Positions 18,974-27,974 of a stretch of DNA of 64,000 nucleotides are shown piece by piece. Both the position numbers and the translations under genes were made by a program. The notes under the pieces were generated by a model, which was not told the DNA's origin, ran no database searches, and worked only from the letters and a program-made list of their open reading frames with translations. Numbering within the stretch: the first letter of the stretch is position 1; each line of letters starts with the position of its first letter. The DNA comes from JADJGC01 sp964576925 (GTDB lineage Bacteria; Zixibacteria; MSB-5A5; CAIYYT01): positions 372,001 through 436,000 of the forward strand of contig CAZNWJ010000001.1 of assembly GCA_964576925.1 (NCBI GenBank), given 5' to 3'.

Positions 18974-19384
18974 CTACAAATACGCTTCAAACGCGTGCGT
19001 GAGATTCTCGGCAATCGTCTGCGGGTGATGCCCCTCGATATCGTGACGCTCCATCATATAGACGAGCTTGCCGTCCTTGAACAAAGCCATCGACGGCGAC
19101 GACGGCGGGTAGCCGACCGTATGTTTGCGCGCCACCTGAGTAGCTTCGACATCCTGTCCGGCGAATACGGTCGCCAGGCGCTGCGGCAGTTTCTTGTGCT
19201 TGAGCGCCATCTTGACGCCGGGGCGGGCATTGCCCGCCGCGCAGCCGCAAACCGAATTGAAAACCAGCAACACCGAGCCTTTCTCGGCCAAGCCCTTCTC
19301 AACTTCCGCCGCCGTCTTCCATTCCTGAAATCCGACGCCGGTCAGTTCCTTGCGCATCGGGGTAATGAGTTCTTCTGGGTACAT
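18974..19384 (-). CDS. BrxA/BrxB-family bacilliredoxin
   Basis: The start at 19384 (MYPEELITPMRKEL) has a GAGGTG ribosome-binding site 8 nt upstream and matches the family N-terminus; a start 7 codons upstream lacks both. The protein is 136 aa. The thioredoxin-fold core carries the characteristic CGC motif in NSVCGCAAGNARPG at about residues 46-48. These proteins are thought to remove bacillithiol or related thiol adducts from proteins. The motif PPSSPSMALFKDG is also typical. The gene is single and flanked by repeat arrays on both sides. Confidence 0.9.
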   Translation of the reverse strand: MYPEELITPMRKELTGVGFQEWKTAAEVEKGLAEKGSVLLVFNSVCGCAAGNARPGVKMALKHKKLPQRLATVFAGQDVEATQVARKHTVGYPPSSPSMALFKDGKLVYMMERHDIEGHHPQTIAENLTHAFEAYL

Positions 19385-19425
19385 TCTATAACACCTCAAC
19401 GACAAATGTTATTGTGCACTCTGTT

Positions 19426-19526
19426 TCTGGATTCCCGCTTCCGCGGGAATGACGATCAGCGGACTCATTGCGTGAGTGGGCGCCTTCGTGATACTGTCAT
19501 CCCCGCGGACGCGGGGATCCAGACTT
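19426..19526. repeat. Two copies of a CCCGC/GCGGG palindromic repeat in inverted orientation
   Basis: TTCTGGATTCCCGC..CCGCGGGAATGAC (19426-19453) and its inverse GTCATCCCCGCGGAC..GGGGATCCAGA (19495-19526). Further family members lie at 24443-24473 and, more diverged, at 61368-61396. The rest of the gap up to 19942 holds one more repeat (19783-19851) and no gene I can support. Confidence 0.8.
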
Positions 19527-19782
19527 CTCTTGCTAAGATCGACCAAATCTATCGCCGATCCGCTCATGATCTACGCCGCGAGCAGTCGTTTCGCTTGCAG
19601 CGTCGTATGCTGGTATAACAGAGGAAATTCCGGCCTGTTCCATCTTGCCTTGAAGCACACACCTTCGAAGATATTCGCGTAGCGGTTCATGATCATAGGC
19701 CTTGCTCCGAGGCACTGCATGTTTGCCCAGCAGGGGCTGGGTCTGCCTGCCCACGGATTGATCGCGTTACTCTATCCGGTTC

Positions 19783-19851
19783 ATAGGTCGGGTTTCCAGC
19801 GTTGCACTCAGTCGGATATTGCGAACCGTGCTGGAAGCGCGAAGCCCGACA
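19783..19851. repeat. GTAGGTCGGGTT...AACCCGAC repeat, diverged copy
   Basis: The arms AGGTCGGGTTTCC and AGCCCGACAC frame about 45 nt containing ACTCAGTCG, shared with better copies at 22446 and 23245. It lies about 90 nt upstream of the glycosyltransferase gene. Confidence 0.7.
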
Positions 19852-19942
19852 CTTCGGTCCAGTTTCGGGATGCAATGTCGAGTACCCACATGCTCGACGG
19901 CAAAACTGTTGTCGGTTGTCGCGCTGATTGTCATATTGCGAC

Positions 19943-21421
19943 ATGAGCGATACGGAACTGAACAACCAGACCTGCGAGACGCCAGTTCGCTTCGGAACGA
20001 TCAATCGTCTGGAAAGCGGTTCAACTCTCTGGCTGGTGCTCTTGTTGCTCGTCTTGTCGGCTTACGTTTATCTCCACATCAAGGCCGACAGTATCATGCC
20101 GCTGCCCTGGATCGATGAGTCACACTTTCTCTGGCAAGCCGTCGGGTTCTCCGAGCACGAGAGTCTCTTCGCGCCGGAACTGAATCCTCACCGGACGATC
20201 TTCTGGATGCCCCCCGGCTATTTCCTCGTGATGGGGCTTGTATTCAAAGTAGTCGGAGTGTCGCTGGAGGCAGGCCGGGCGGTTTCACTCTCAGCTATGC
20301 TGCTGGCAACAATACTTCTCTTCGTAATGATCAGGCCATTTGGTCCGCGTCTGCTCAATCTTTGCATCGGGGCAGGTTACTTTCTCTCCTTGCCGTCGAT
20401 TCGCGCCGGTAATGTCGCTCGTATGGATGCTCTTCTCTGGCTGTTAATCGTCGCGGGATTTTTCCTGATTCTCAGGCAAAGAAAGCTCCTCGGGCTTTGC
20501 GTGATGGCACTCTCGTTGTTGGTCCATCCCAACGGCGTCTACTTCCTGGCGTTTGCGGCGCCGCTATGCTTGTACGATTCTTGGCATGACGGCTGGAAAT
20601 GGAAGCTGAAGCTGGCCGACGTCATCGCGGCAGGAGTCGTACTCACCGCGTGGGTTGCCTACCTCGTATACGTTAACGCGCACTGGGTTGAATTCCAAAG
20701 CGATATGGGATTCCAGCTATCGCGGAAGATAGCGTACGATTTGGGGAGGTTGCTGACCTTCAATAACACCGGTGAGCTGATTGTGGTGCTCGTCTGCGGA
20801 ACCTATTGCTGGCGCAAATCGCTTGGCGTTGGCCGGCTCTTCTTCCTGGCGGTTCCGGCCTGGCTGGTTTACGCAGTCGGTATCGAGATGTGGTACAAAT
20901 TTTTCTTTGGAATGGGGTATTTCCTGCTGGCGGTCATTGCGGCTACGGTGCTGGTTCACTTCGTCAATGATCGATTGCAGCGCCCGTTCGTTTTACTTCG
21001 TCCGTTGGTTCAATTTAGTATCGCCGTCACGCTTCTCGCGGGATCACTCTATTGGTACCATGGCCGCTTGTCAGGATTCCCCTACATGACCAGCGACGAT
21101 CGCAGCGACATCGCGTGGCAATTGGATTCGCTGGCGATGGCAGCGCCCGGAGCCTCGATAGAGTTCTTCCCCACGCCCGATGCCTTCATGTATATGGCGC
21201 AGCGCGAAAATGGACTTTTGTTCAGCAATCCCAAATTCTGCGAACGCCAGCCCGATTACTTCTTGATTCGTCAGTCGCGGCATTTCGAATGGCATTTCAA
21301 TCCTGCACGCCACGGCGTCGTTAATGTGCCGGTCATCGATTCAGCTTCAATGAGTTCTTTCCTCATTCGTGAGCGTGATACGACTGAAAAGTGGTATTTG
21401 ATTCCAGGCCGGATTGACTAA
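19943..21421 (+). CDS. GT-C family membrane glycosyltransferase (ArnT/PMT-like)
   Basis: The ATG at 19943 is chosen over an in-frame TTG five codons upstream. The protein (492 aa) has about ten hydrophobic helices spread over the first 360 residues. A first extracytoplasmic loop holds an acidic pair (LPWIDESHF, about residues 54-62), as in GT-C enzymes, where the Asp is catalytic. Such enzymes move sugars from polyprenyl-phosphate donors to lipids, glycans or proteins outside the membrane. The C-terminal 120 residues form a soluble domain. There is no linked glycan cluster, so the acceptor is unknown. Confidence 0.68.
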   Translation: MSDTELNNQTCETPVRFGTINRLESGSTLWLVLLLLVLSAYVYLHIKADSIMPLPWIDESHFLWQAVGFSEHESLFAPELNPHRTIFWMPPGYFLVMGLVFKVVGVSLEAGRAVSLSAMLLATILLFVMIRPFGPRLLNLCIGAGYFLSLPSIRAGNVARMDALLWLLIVAGFFLILRQRKLLGLCVMALSLLVHPNGVYFLAFAAPLCLYDSWHDGWKWKLKLADVIAAGVVLTAWVAYLVYVNAHWVEFQSDMGFQLSRKIAYDLGRLLTFNNTGELIVVLVCGTYCWRKSLGVGRLFFLAVPAWLVYAVGIEMWYKFFFGMGYFLLAVIAATVLVHFVNDRLQRPFVLLRPLVQFSIAVTLLAGSLYWYHGRLSGFPYMTSDDRSDIAWQLDSLAMAAPGASIEFFPTPDAFMYMAQRENGLLFSNPKFCERQPDYFLIRQSRHFEWHFNPARHGVVNVPVIDSASMSSFLIRERDTTEKWYLIPGRID

Positions 21422-21480
21422 GCATTCGTGCGGCTGCACCACATCGTCTTTGTGTCGCATCCCGCTGGAGCCTGCGAACT

Positions 21481-22257
21481 TCAGAACACCCCAACGCCGA
21501 CCGTTAAGCGCACCCCGATTTCAATCGGTGTCGAGGTCGTCTCGCGCGGATGAGTCGGTTGAGCCGGCGTATCGACATAATCACTTTCATCCTCGAGGGA
21601 GCCATACCCCTGGGCACGCAACTCGAGCGCAATGAAGTTTCTCGGCCCGAAGTCGTGGATTAATCCGAATGCACCGCCAAAGATGACGACCCATTCGTCT
21701 TCGCCGTAATACCTGAAGATCAAGTCCTCCCATTCGACTCGGAGATCATCAACGGTATAGTAGCCCGCTCCGACGATGACAGTGACGTAAGGAATGAACG
21801 GCCGTTCTATCCAGGGCGCCGCAATGAGATTCTCAATCAACACCCCCGTGATCCCTCGTTCGCCGCCGCTGGCTTGATACGGTCCGTCGGGCAAGTCCAG
21901 TATTGGCCGATAGTGATCGACAATCTCTTCCGGATCCGCTGTTTGTCTTTCGTAATAGAACGAGACGGCGCCGATGTAGCTTAAGACGTCGGCTTTCTCA
22001 AGTTTGGATCGCCAGAACAGGCCGATGGAGAGACTCTGAGTTCGCGACACATCGATGCGAAAACCTCGTCCGCCCATCGGCGTTGCCAGCTTGCCACCCA
22101 AGACAAAACCGACGCTCGGCGGTCGCACGGTCGTTGTGTCGCGGCTGGCCTTCAGTTCCGCCAGATAATCCGGCGGCTTCAATTCGTCAGATCGCGCCGC
22201 AGCCGATAGCAGTCCCATCAACATGAGAATCCCGCATACCTTTAGTCGCCACCCCAT
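21481..22257 (-). CDS. Predicted outer-membrane beta-barrel protein, function unknown
   Basis: 258 aa with a strong AGGAGGAAG ribosome-binding site. A signal peptide (LMLMGLLSAAARSDE) is followed by alternating hydrophobic/polar strands rich in Gly and aromatics (FVLGGKLATPMGG, ERPFIPYVTVIVGAGYYTV). The chain ends in a strand with C-terminal Phe (EIGVRLTVGVGVF), the usual signal for outer-membrane barrel insertion. About eight strands seem possible, like OmpA/OmpW-type porin-like domains. It ends about 60 nt from the convergent glycosyltransferase gene. Function unknown. Confidence 0.65.
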   Translation of the reverse strand: MGWRLKVCGILMLMGLLSAAARSDELKPPDYLAELKASRDTTTVRPPSVGFVLGGKLATPMGGRGFRIDVSRTQSLSIGLFWRSKLEKADVLSYIGAVSFYYERQTADPEEIVDHYRPILDLPDGPYQASGGERGITGVLIENLIAAPWIERPFIPYVTVIVGAGYYTVDDLRVEWEDLIFRYYGEDEWVVIFGGAFGLIHDFGPRNFIALELRAQGYGSLEDESDYVDTPAQPTHPRETTSTPIEIGVRLTVGVGVF

Positions 22258-22337
22258 TGTCTTCCTCCTTGAAATTGTAGCGCTCCGAGAATGTCGTTTC
22301 TTTCGTGATTTTTGTCAAGCGTTGCCGGGTGAGTTCA

Positions 22338-22615
22338 GTAGGCCGATTTCCGAGCGCTGCCGCATATCAATCGCGCCGCCGGATCCTTGAAGCGAGAAAC
22401 CCGACACCGTCTCTTCACAAACATGAATCGTCAATGGGCCATTGCGTAGGTCGGGTTCCGAGCGCTGCTGTCACTCAGTCGCATCGCATACAATTTGAAG
22501 CGAGAAACCCGACACTCGCTTCTGATTTGTACACAAATGTCGGGTTTCTCATTCCGCGTACTATGGTTCGTTTCTCCCCAATTGGGCACCGCGCGGAACT
22601 CGGAACCCGACCTAC
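22338..22615. repeat. Cluster of three GTAGGTCGGGTTCC repeats (two direct, one inverted)
   Basis: Copies at 22338-22407 (diverged), 22446-22514 and, inverted, 22538-22615. Arms are GTAGGTCGGGTTCCGAG and GCGAGAAACCCGACA. The copy at 22446 is almost identical over about 69 nt to that at 23245. The cluster fills the gap between the barrel gene start and the next gene's end. Confidence 0.88.
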
Positions 22616-22618
22616 GAA

Positions 22619-23149
22619 CTAAGAACTGTCTGCCTTGTTGCCTGGAGCCTTCATCTGTAGTTCTCTGAGTTGCGGACTGGGCTCCCATTCCGGTTCAATC
22701 GTAATAAACCAATCCGAAAGTCTCCATTTTCCTTCACAGAATATCCACTTATGAAACATTGAGTCTGAGAATGCTCGAAATGGAAGAATGATAAGCCATC
22801 CTTTCAACTGATTCGACGTCCTGGCCGTGTCACCATGAAGCGAATAAGAGATCATTCGGACATCATAGGATCCAAGAACCGTTCCCGCATCCTGCAACTC
22901 GTTGTAGAAACTGGAGTAGGATTCACCACCTTCTCGGAATTTGTCACCGAAGATTTCGCGACGCCCTTCCCGAAGTTGTTCCCAAATGTACTTCCAATCA
23001 TGCCGAGCAAATGCTTTGTTTAGACGGTTGTTCGCTTCGTACAACGCGATGATTTCCGGATCTGATGACGGACACGCCGTTTCATGGTAGCAACCGCGAA
23101 GCGCGATAACATAGTACAACAAACAACGATAGCAGTGAACCCAGAACAA
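22619..23149 (-). CDS. Hypothetical secreted protein, possibly with disturbed N-terminus
   Basis: About 176 aa if a TTG codon at 23149 is used. The core (EIIALYEANNRLNKAFARHDWKYIWEQL ... HKWIFCEGKWRLSDWFITIEPEW) resembles small NTF2/SnoaL-like domains, but I cannot name a family. The first 25 residues are Cys- and Tyr-rich and unlike a normal signal peptide, whereas another frame (23082-23198) encodes a clean basic-hydrophobic signal sequence. A frameshift near 23090-23110 is therefore possible. Repeats flank it on both sides, so it sits in a fast-changing stretch. Confidence 0.5.
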   Translation of the reverse strand: MFWVHCYRCLLYYVIALRGCYHETACPSSDPEIIALYEANNRLNKAFARHDWKYIWEQLREGRREIFGDKFREGGESYSSFYNELQDAGTVLGSYDVRMISYSLHGDTARTSNQLKGWLIILPFRAFSDSMFHKWIFCEGKWRLSDWFITIEPEWEPSPQLRELQMKAPGNKADSS

Positions 23150-23244
23150 CGAGATTGACCTTCAGCAACCGAAGAAGTCTCGTTCTCAGGCGGGTCATAG
23201 AATCAGTACTGAACATCACGATCTAATCCCCAATGGTGAAGTTC

Positions 23245-23411
23245 GTAGGTCGGGTTCCGAGCGCTGCTGTCACTCAGTCGCATCGCATACAATTTGAAGC
23301 GAGAAACCCGACACCTCGTTCTTGTTTCGAGATGCAATGTCGGGTATCCATTCCGCGGCTCTCTACTCGTTTCTTCCGGAGAGTAACCCGCGCGGAATTC
23401 GAGACCTGACC
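23245..23411. repeat. Two GTAGGTCGGGTTCC repeats, direct plus inverted
   Basis: A copy at 23245-23313, nearly identical to 22446-22514, is followed by an inverted and more diverged copy at 23338-23411. The pair repeats the arrangement seen at 22446-22615, so the two-copy block may have been duplicated as a unit. Confidence 0.85.
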
Positions 23412-23417
23412 AACGGG

Positions 23418-24308
23418 CTACTCCACCCAGACGAACGACCCTAAAACGCATCGCTTGCGACCGATGATTTTGCCTTGCTCCAAATCATAGAAATTAATCA
23501 TCGACTTCTCAGGAAAACCCTCCCATGTGGCAAAGGCCAGGTACTTACTGTCAGGACTAAATGCAAATGAAACTGCGTTAGGATTGGCGGTGATTTGCCG
23601 GGTTGACATATCTGTCAAATCTACAAGCAAGTGATTGTCATCATGGCTGTCGACAATTAGTCGATTTCGCTCCCTATTTATCTGGTACAGCCGCTCACCC
23701 GGAACGGCTGACACATCGCCGGCAACGGTATTCAAGATCTTCACTTTGTCGTCATGTGTGAAGACAAAACCCTCTGGTACAAAGTATGCAGTGCCCCAAT
23801 CCGGATACTCCGTCGCACCCAAGAAAGACTGCCCGAGATTCTTCAAGATTGCGAAAGTGCTGTCCAAAACAAAAATACCCTCAAGGGAATCATATCTTCC
23901 AATGAAGAGATACCTATTCGCGACCGGATCAAAGTCCAAAGTGGTCGATATGAAGTGAGCGGGTATGTTGGGGAGTTCCAATCTTTCCAATGTGCCAGTG
24001 CGGGGATCAAACTGGAACAGAGTAGCCCCTGTATAGGAGTCTCCCTTCGTCGGGCCACCCAGAACTACGTTTCCTGACTTGGCCAAGACTAACCCGTTCG
24101 GTCCCTGGCAAAGAACTTCTACTCCGTCGTAAGCTCTTCGGATAGGATATTGACTGATTTCTCCGCTTCCAAGCTCCAAGACAACCATGCCCTTCGCTGT
24201 TGAGCCGACCAGGCGGCCACTGAGCCTCAATCCACTCTGGGTGTCTTCCTTGCATGATGCAACAAAACTCACTAATACGATGACCATTAGTAGGCATCTT
24301 ATTCGCAT
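23418..24308 (-). CDS. Lipoprotein with beta-propeller-like fold, function unknown
   Basis: The start at 24308 gives a clear lipoprotein signal (MRIRCLLMVIVLVSFVASC, Cys at residue 19) with GAGGTGAGG directly upstream; a start 15 codons earlier lacks this. The mature protein (about 278 aa) consists of repeated short beta-segments with patterns such as FAFSPDSKYLAFATWEG and FDPVANRYLFIGRYDS, as in WD40-like or TolB-like propellers. No catalytic motif is visible. It is preceded and followed by palindromic repeats. Confidence 0.68.
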   Translation of the reverse strand: MRIRCLLMVIVLVSFVASCKEDTQSGLRLSGRLVGSTAKGMVVLELGSGEISQYPIRRAYDGVEVLCQGPNGLVLAKSGNVVLGGPTKGDSYTGATLFQFDPRTGTLERLELPNIPAHFISTTLDFDPVANRYLFIGRYDSLEGIFVLDSTFAILKNLGQSFLGATEYPDWGTAYFVPEGFVFTHDDKVKILNTVAGDVSAVPGERLYQINRERNRLIVDSHDDNHLLVDLTDMSTRQITANPNAVSFAFSPDSKYLAFATWEGFPEKSMINFYDLEQGKIIGRKRCVLGSFVWVE

Positions 24309-24358
24309 CCTCACCTCGCCTTCGGTCGGTGCCTTCTTAGTCTGAACAATCATGCCAA

Positions 24359-24473
24359 TGTCGGGTTTCTCATTCCGCGCAGATCACTTTGTTTCTCGCC
24401 TATCGAACTCGCGCGCGGAACTCGGAACCCGACCTACGAAAACTTCTGGATTCCCGCCTCCGCGGGAATGACG
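24359..24473. repeat. Inverted GTAGGTCGGGTTCC repeat joined to a CCCGC/GCGGG palindrome
   Basis: TGTCGGGTTTCTCATTCCGC to GGAACCCGACCTAC (24359-24437) is directly followed by TTCTGGATTCCCGCCTCCGC (24443-24473). Two repeat families meet here between a lipoprotein gene start and the sdhB stop codon. Confidence 0.85.
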
Positions 24474-24485
24474 GGGAATTGAGAT

Positions 24486-25259
24486 TTACCCCGTCCCACC
24501 ACCGCTCTTGGTGCGCGGCGGTCTGCGCAGCGCGCGCATGTATTCGCGGTTCATCATCGCGATAAACTTGACGCTGATCTCTTTCGGGCAGACAGCTTCG
24601 CACTCGTAGTAGTTCGTGCAGTTGCCGAATCCGGCTTCATCCATCGCATTGACCATCGCCAACACGCGGCGTTCGCGTTCGGCTTGTCCTTGCGGCAGCG
24701 AGGCAAACTGCCCGACCTTTGCCGAGACAAACAACATCGCTGAGGCGTTCTTGCAGGCCGCTACGCAGGCGCCGCAGCCGATACACGCTGCCGCGTCCAT
24801 CGCCTGTTCGGCAGAGTCCTTCGGGATAGGCAGCGCGTTGGCATCCGGTGTGCCGCCGGTATTGACCGAAACAAATCCGCCCGCCTGCATGATCTTGTCG
24901 AACGCCGAGCGATCGACGATCAGGTCGCGGATCACCGGAAACGCCTTGGCGCGCCACGGTTCGATATAGATTGTTTCACCGTCGTTGAAATGCCGCATGT
25001 GCAACTGGCAGGAGGTCGTACCGCGTTCCTTGCCGTGCGGGATACCGTTGATCGTCAGCGAGCAAGTGCCGCAAATCCCCTCGCGGCAATCGTGATCGAA
25101 AGCGATCGGATCGGTGCCCTGCTTGATCAGGTCCTCATTGACGACATCCAGCATTTCGAGGAACGACATATCGGGGCTGATATCTTTTGCGGCGTAAGTC
25201 TCCATCCGGCCCTGGGCGTGACGATCTTTTTGCCGCCAAACTTTCAATGTCAGATTCAT
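24486..25259 (-). CDS. sdhB: Succinate dehydrogenase/fumarate reductase iron-sulfur subunit
   Basis: 257 aa. The N-terminal ferredoxin-like domain binds [2Fe-2S] through CREGICGTC and a later Cys (about residues 59-80). The C-terminal domain has CIGCGACVAAC and ECEAVCP for the [4Fe-4S] and [3Fe-4S] centres. It transfers electrons between the flavoprotein and the membrane haem/quinone subunit. The start overlaps the sdhA stop by one base (TAATG), indicating coupled translation. It belongs to the three-subunit type found in Bacteroidetes/Chlorobi and epsilonproteobacteria, which lacks a separate sdhD. Confidence 0.95.
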   Translation of the reverse strand: MNLTLKVWRQKDRHAQGRMETYAAKDISPDMSFLEMLDVVNEDLIKQGTDPIAFDHDCREGICGTCSLTINGIPHGKERGTTSCQLHMRHFNDGETIYIEPWRAKAFPVIRDLIVDRSAFDKIMQAGGFVSVNTGGTPDANALPIPKDSAEQAMDAAACIGCGACVAACKNASAMLFVSAKVGQFASLPQGQAERERRVLAMVNAMDEAGFGNCTNYYECEAVCPKEISVKFIAMMNREYMRALRRPPRTKSGGGTG

Positions 25260-27175
25260 TACTTGTAACTCCTCTGTCCTGGCTGGACGGCTTCAAAGGT
25301 GAGCGGTTCCTTGTGGAGATTGGGTTCTTTGCCCACCCCCGTGAACTCCCAGCAGGAAACGTAGGTGTAATTGGCGTCGTCGCGCGCCGCTTCGCCGTCC
25401 GGGGTTTGATACTCGGTGCGGAAATGCCCGCCGCACGATTCGTTGCGCGTCAGGGCGTCCTTGCACATCAGTTCGGCGAACTCGAAGAAGTCCGCCACGC
25501 GGCCGGCGCGTTCGAGCGACTGGTTCAGCTCTTCGCCGCCGCCGAGCACGTTGGCGTTTTTCCAGAATTCCTCGCGCAGATTCGGAATCTGCGCCAACGC
25601 CTTCTTCAAGCCCGCTTCATTGCGCGCCATGCCGCAGTATTCCCACATCAGGCGGCCCAGTTCGCGGTGAAGTTCCAGCAGCGTTTTCTTGCCTTTGATT
25701 GCAAGCAGCTTCTTGGTTTTCTGATCAACTTCGCTTTCTGCCTGCTTGAATTCCGGCCGGTCGGTCGGAATCTTCTTCGCTCCGGTGCGGGCGAAATAAT
25801 CGCCGATCGTGTACGGCAGAATGAAGTAACCATCCGCCAGGCCCTGCATCAACGCGGAAGCACCCAGTCGATTCGCGCCATGATCTGAGAAATTCGCCTC
25901 GCCGATCACGAACAGCCCGGGGACATTGCTCATCAAATTGTAGTCCACCCACAGTCCGCCCATTGTATAGTGCGGCGCGGGGAATATTCGCATCGGCGCT
26001 TTGTAAGGATTCTCGCCGGTAATGCGCTCGTACATCTGGAACAAATTGCCGTAGCGGTCGGCGATCGTCGATTCACCGAGACGCCCGATTGATTCAGAAA
26101 AATCGAGATACACGCCGAGACCGGTTTCGCCGACACCGCGACCTTCATCGCAGACTTCCTTGGCGGCGCGTGAAGCTATATCGCGCGGCGCGAGATTACC
26201 GTAGCTGGGGTACTTGCGTTCGAGATAGTAATCGCGCTCGGCTTCCGGAATCGCGCCCGGCGCGCGCTTGTCGCCCTTGGCCTTCGGTACCCAGATTCGG
26301 CCGTCGTTGCGCAGCGATTCCGACATCAGGGTCAGCTTCGACTGGTGATCGCCGGCAACCGGAATGCAAGTCGGGTGAATTTGCGTGTAGCAGGGATTAG
26401 CCATCAATGCGCCGCGCTTATATGCACGATAAATCGCCATGACGTTGCAGCCGGTGGCATTGGTCGAGAGGAAGAAAACATTGCTGTATCCGCCGGTCGC
26501 GAGCACGACAGCATCCGCCGAATGCGAGCTGATCTTGCCGGTCTCCATGTCGCGCACGACGATTCCCTTGGCGTGCCCGTCGATGATCACCAGATCGAGC
26601 ATTTCGGTGCGTGGGTACATCGTAACATTCCCCAGCCCGATCTGCCGCGATAGCGCGGAATAGCACCCAAGCAGAAGCTGCTGTCCCGTCTGTCCGCGCG
26701 CATAGAATGTCCGCGACACCTGCGCTCCTCCGAACGAACGATTCGCCAGCAGGCCGCCATACTCGCGCGCAAACGGCACACCCTGCGCGACGCATTGATC
26801 GATGATGTTCGCTGAGACTTCAGCCAGGCGATAGACATTCGCTTCGCGAGCGCGGAAATCACCGCCCTTGACGGTGTCGTAAAACAGCCGGAATACCGAG
26901 TCGCCGTCGTTCTGGTAATTCTTGGCGGCGTTGATTCCACCCTGCGCGGCAATCGAATGCGCGCGGCGCGGGCTGTCCTGGTAACAGAACGCCGTCACTT
27001 TGTAGCCCAGTTCCGCCAGCGAAGCCGCCGCCGAACCGCCGGCCAGGCCGGTACCGACGACGATCACCGAATACTTACGTTTGTTTGCGGGGTTGACCAG
27101 CTTAAGGTCGAATTTGTGCTTGTCCCACTTCTTCTCCAGCGGGCCGGACGGGGTCTTGGCATCGAGGGTCATCAT
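25259..27175 (-). CDS. sdhA: Succinate dehydrogenase/fumarate reductase flavoprotein subunit
   Basis: 638 aa. The FAD-binding Rossmann motif (VVGTGLAGGSAAASLAE) lies at about residues 40-56. The HSIAAQGGIN segment, whose His covalently binds FAD, follows near residue 73. The capping domain includes HPTCIP, and the C-terminal domain ends with GVGKEPNLHKEPL. It oxidises succinate to fumarate, or the reverse. The length and the N-terminal extension before the Rossmann fold fit the non-mitochondrial class. It overlaps sdhC upstream by 4 nt and sdhB downstream by 1 nt. Confidence 0.97.
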   Translation of the reverse strand: MMTLDAKTPSGPLEKKWDKHKFDLKLVNPANKRKYSVIVVGTGLAGGSAAASLAELGYKVTAFCYQDSPRRAHSIAAQGGINAAKNYQNDGDSVFRLFYDTVKGGDFRAREANVYRLAEVSANIIDQCVAQGVPFAREYGGLLANRSFGGAQVSRTFYARGQTGQQLLLGCYSALSRQIGLGNVTMYPRTEMLDLVIIDGHAKGIVVRDMETGKISSHSADAVVLATGGYSNVFFLSTNATGCNVMAIYRAYKRGALMANPCYTQIHPTCIPVAGDHQSKLTLMSESLRNDGRIWVPKAKGDKRAPGAIPEAERDYYLERKYPSYGNLAPRDIASRAAKEVCDEGRGVGETGLGVYLDFSESIGRLGESTIADRYGNLFQMYERITGENPYKAPMRIFPAPHYTMGGLWVDYNLMSNVPGLFVIGEANFSDHGANRLGASALMQGLADGYFILPYTIGDYFARTGAKKIPTDRPEFKQAESEVDQKTKKLLAIKGKKTLLELHRELGRLMWEYCGMARNEAGLKKALAQIPNLREEFWKNANVLGGGEELNQSLERAGRVADFFEFAELMCKDALTRNESCGGHFRTEYQTPDGEAARDDANYTYVSCWEFTGVGKEPNLHKEPLTFEAVQPGQRSYK

Positions 27176-27921
27176 ATTGTCACTCCCGCCGGAAGCTTGA
27201 TTATGCCGGCTAAGACTGCGATAGGCATCGAAATGTAACCGAGAAACAAAATCGTCGCGACGATGATCGCCAGCGCATTCAGCTTCGGCTCATACAACTC
27301 GTTGTTCAGTCCGAGCGTTTGGAACATGCTCTTGATACCGTGGCTCAAGTGATAAGCCAGCAGCGCCATCATGATGATGTAGAACGCCGAGATCAACGGC
27401 TGTTGGAATCCGAGCACCACCATCGAGTAAACATCGTGAACTTTTTCGGTGTGCCCGGGCAGATTGGCCATCAGGTTGTGGTACTCCGGATGCGTCGTGA
27501 GAAACGTGAAATGCATCAAGTGATAGACCACGAAGCTCAGGATCAACAACCCCGACCAGATCATCGTGCGCGAAGCCAGCCCCGCCTGCACGGTATTATT
27601 GTAGGCATACTTCGACGGTCGTGCCGCCCAGTTTTCCAGCTTGAGTTTGGCGGCGAAGAAAACATGCAGGATCGCCAGCAGGATCAGCCCGCCCCGAACG
27701 ACCCATAACAGCGAGCCGAGGCTCTGCAGCGCCAACGCATACTTGTTAAGTTGATCCTGCCCGATGAATAGCTGCAAGTTGCCGATCATGTGTCCGATCA
27801 CGAACAGCAGAAGCAGCGCGCCGGAGACGGCGACAAACAGCTTCTTGCCGATCGAGGAACCGATCAGTCTTGCGGCAACTCCGGGCGACTTCGTTGCTAT
27901 ACCGGTAGATTGCATCAACAA
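27172..27921 (-). CDS. sdhC: Succinate dehydrogenase cytochrome b558-type membrane subunit
   Basis: 249 aa with five hydrophobic helices (about residues 28-50, 68-92, 116-140, 163-190 and 212-240). Several in-membrane His residues (GHMIGN, LHVFF, YHLMHF, YHLSHGIKSMFQ) are placed as haem ligands of the two-haem b558 family. It anchors SdhAB and passes electrons to or from quinone. First gene of sdhCAB; the stop overlaps the sdhA start. With this class, direction (succinate oxidation or fumarate reduction) cannot be told from sequence. Confidence 0.93.
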   Translation of the reverse strand: MLMQSTGIATKSPGVAARLIGSSIGKKLFVAVSGALLLLFVIGHMIGNLQLFIGQDQLNKYALALQSLGSLLWVVRGGLILLAILHVFFAAKLKLENWAARPSKYAYNNTVQAGLASRTMIWSGLLILSFVVYHLMHFTFLTTHPEYHNLMANLPGHTEKVHDVYSMVVLGFQQPLISAFYIIMMALLAYHLSHGIKSMFQTLGLNNELYEPKLNALAIIVATILFLGYISMPIAVLAGIIKLPAGVTI

Positions 27922-27944
27922 ACCTCTCTTTCCAAACAGCGGGA

Positions 27945-27974
27945 AAGATAGACGAAAGGCGGTTTTTAAGTCAA
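27945..27974 (-). promoter_or_regulatory. Putative sigma-70 promoter of sdhCAB
   Basis: On the minus strand, TTGACT (27969-27974), an 18-nt spacer and TATCTT (27945-27950) lie about 25 nt before the sdhC start codon. Pattern match only. Confidence 0.45.

Noticed and set aside
18569..19618. Long plus-strand reading frame with repeated SLRGANVPSS units
   Set aside because: It is produced by the 120-bp repeat array and then runs antisense through the bacilliredoxin gene; no ribosome-binding site and no protein-like composition.
19571..19690. Short minus-strand frame (MNRYANIFEGVCFKARWNRP...)
   Set aside because: 39 codons, no recognised family and no ribosome-binding site; could be a relic but cannot be supported.
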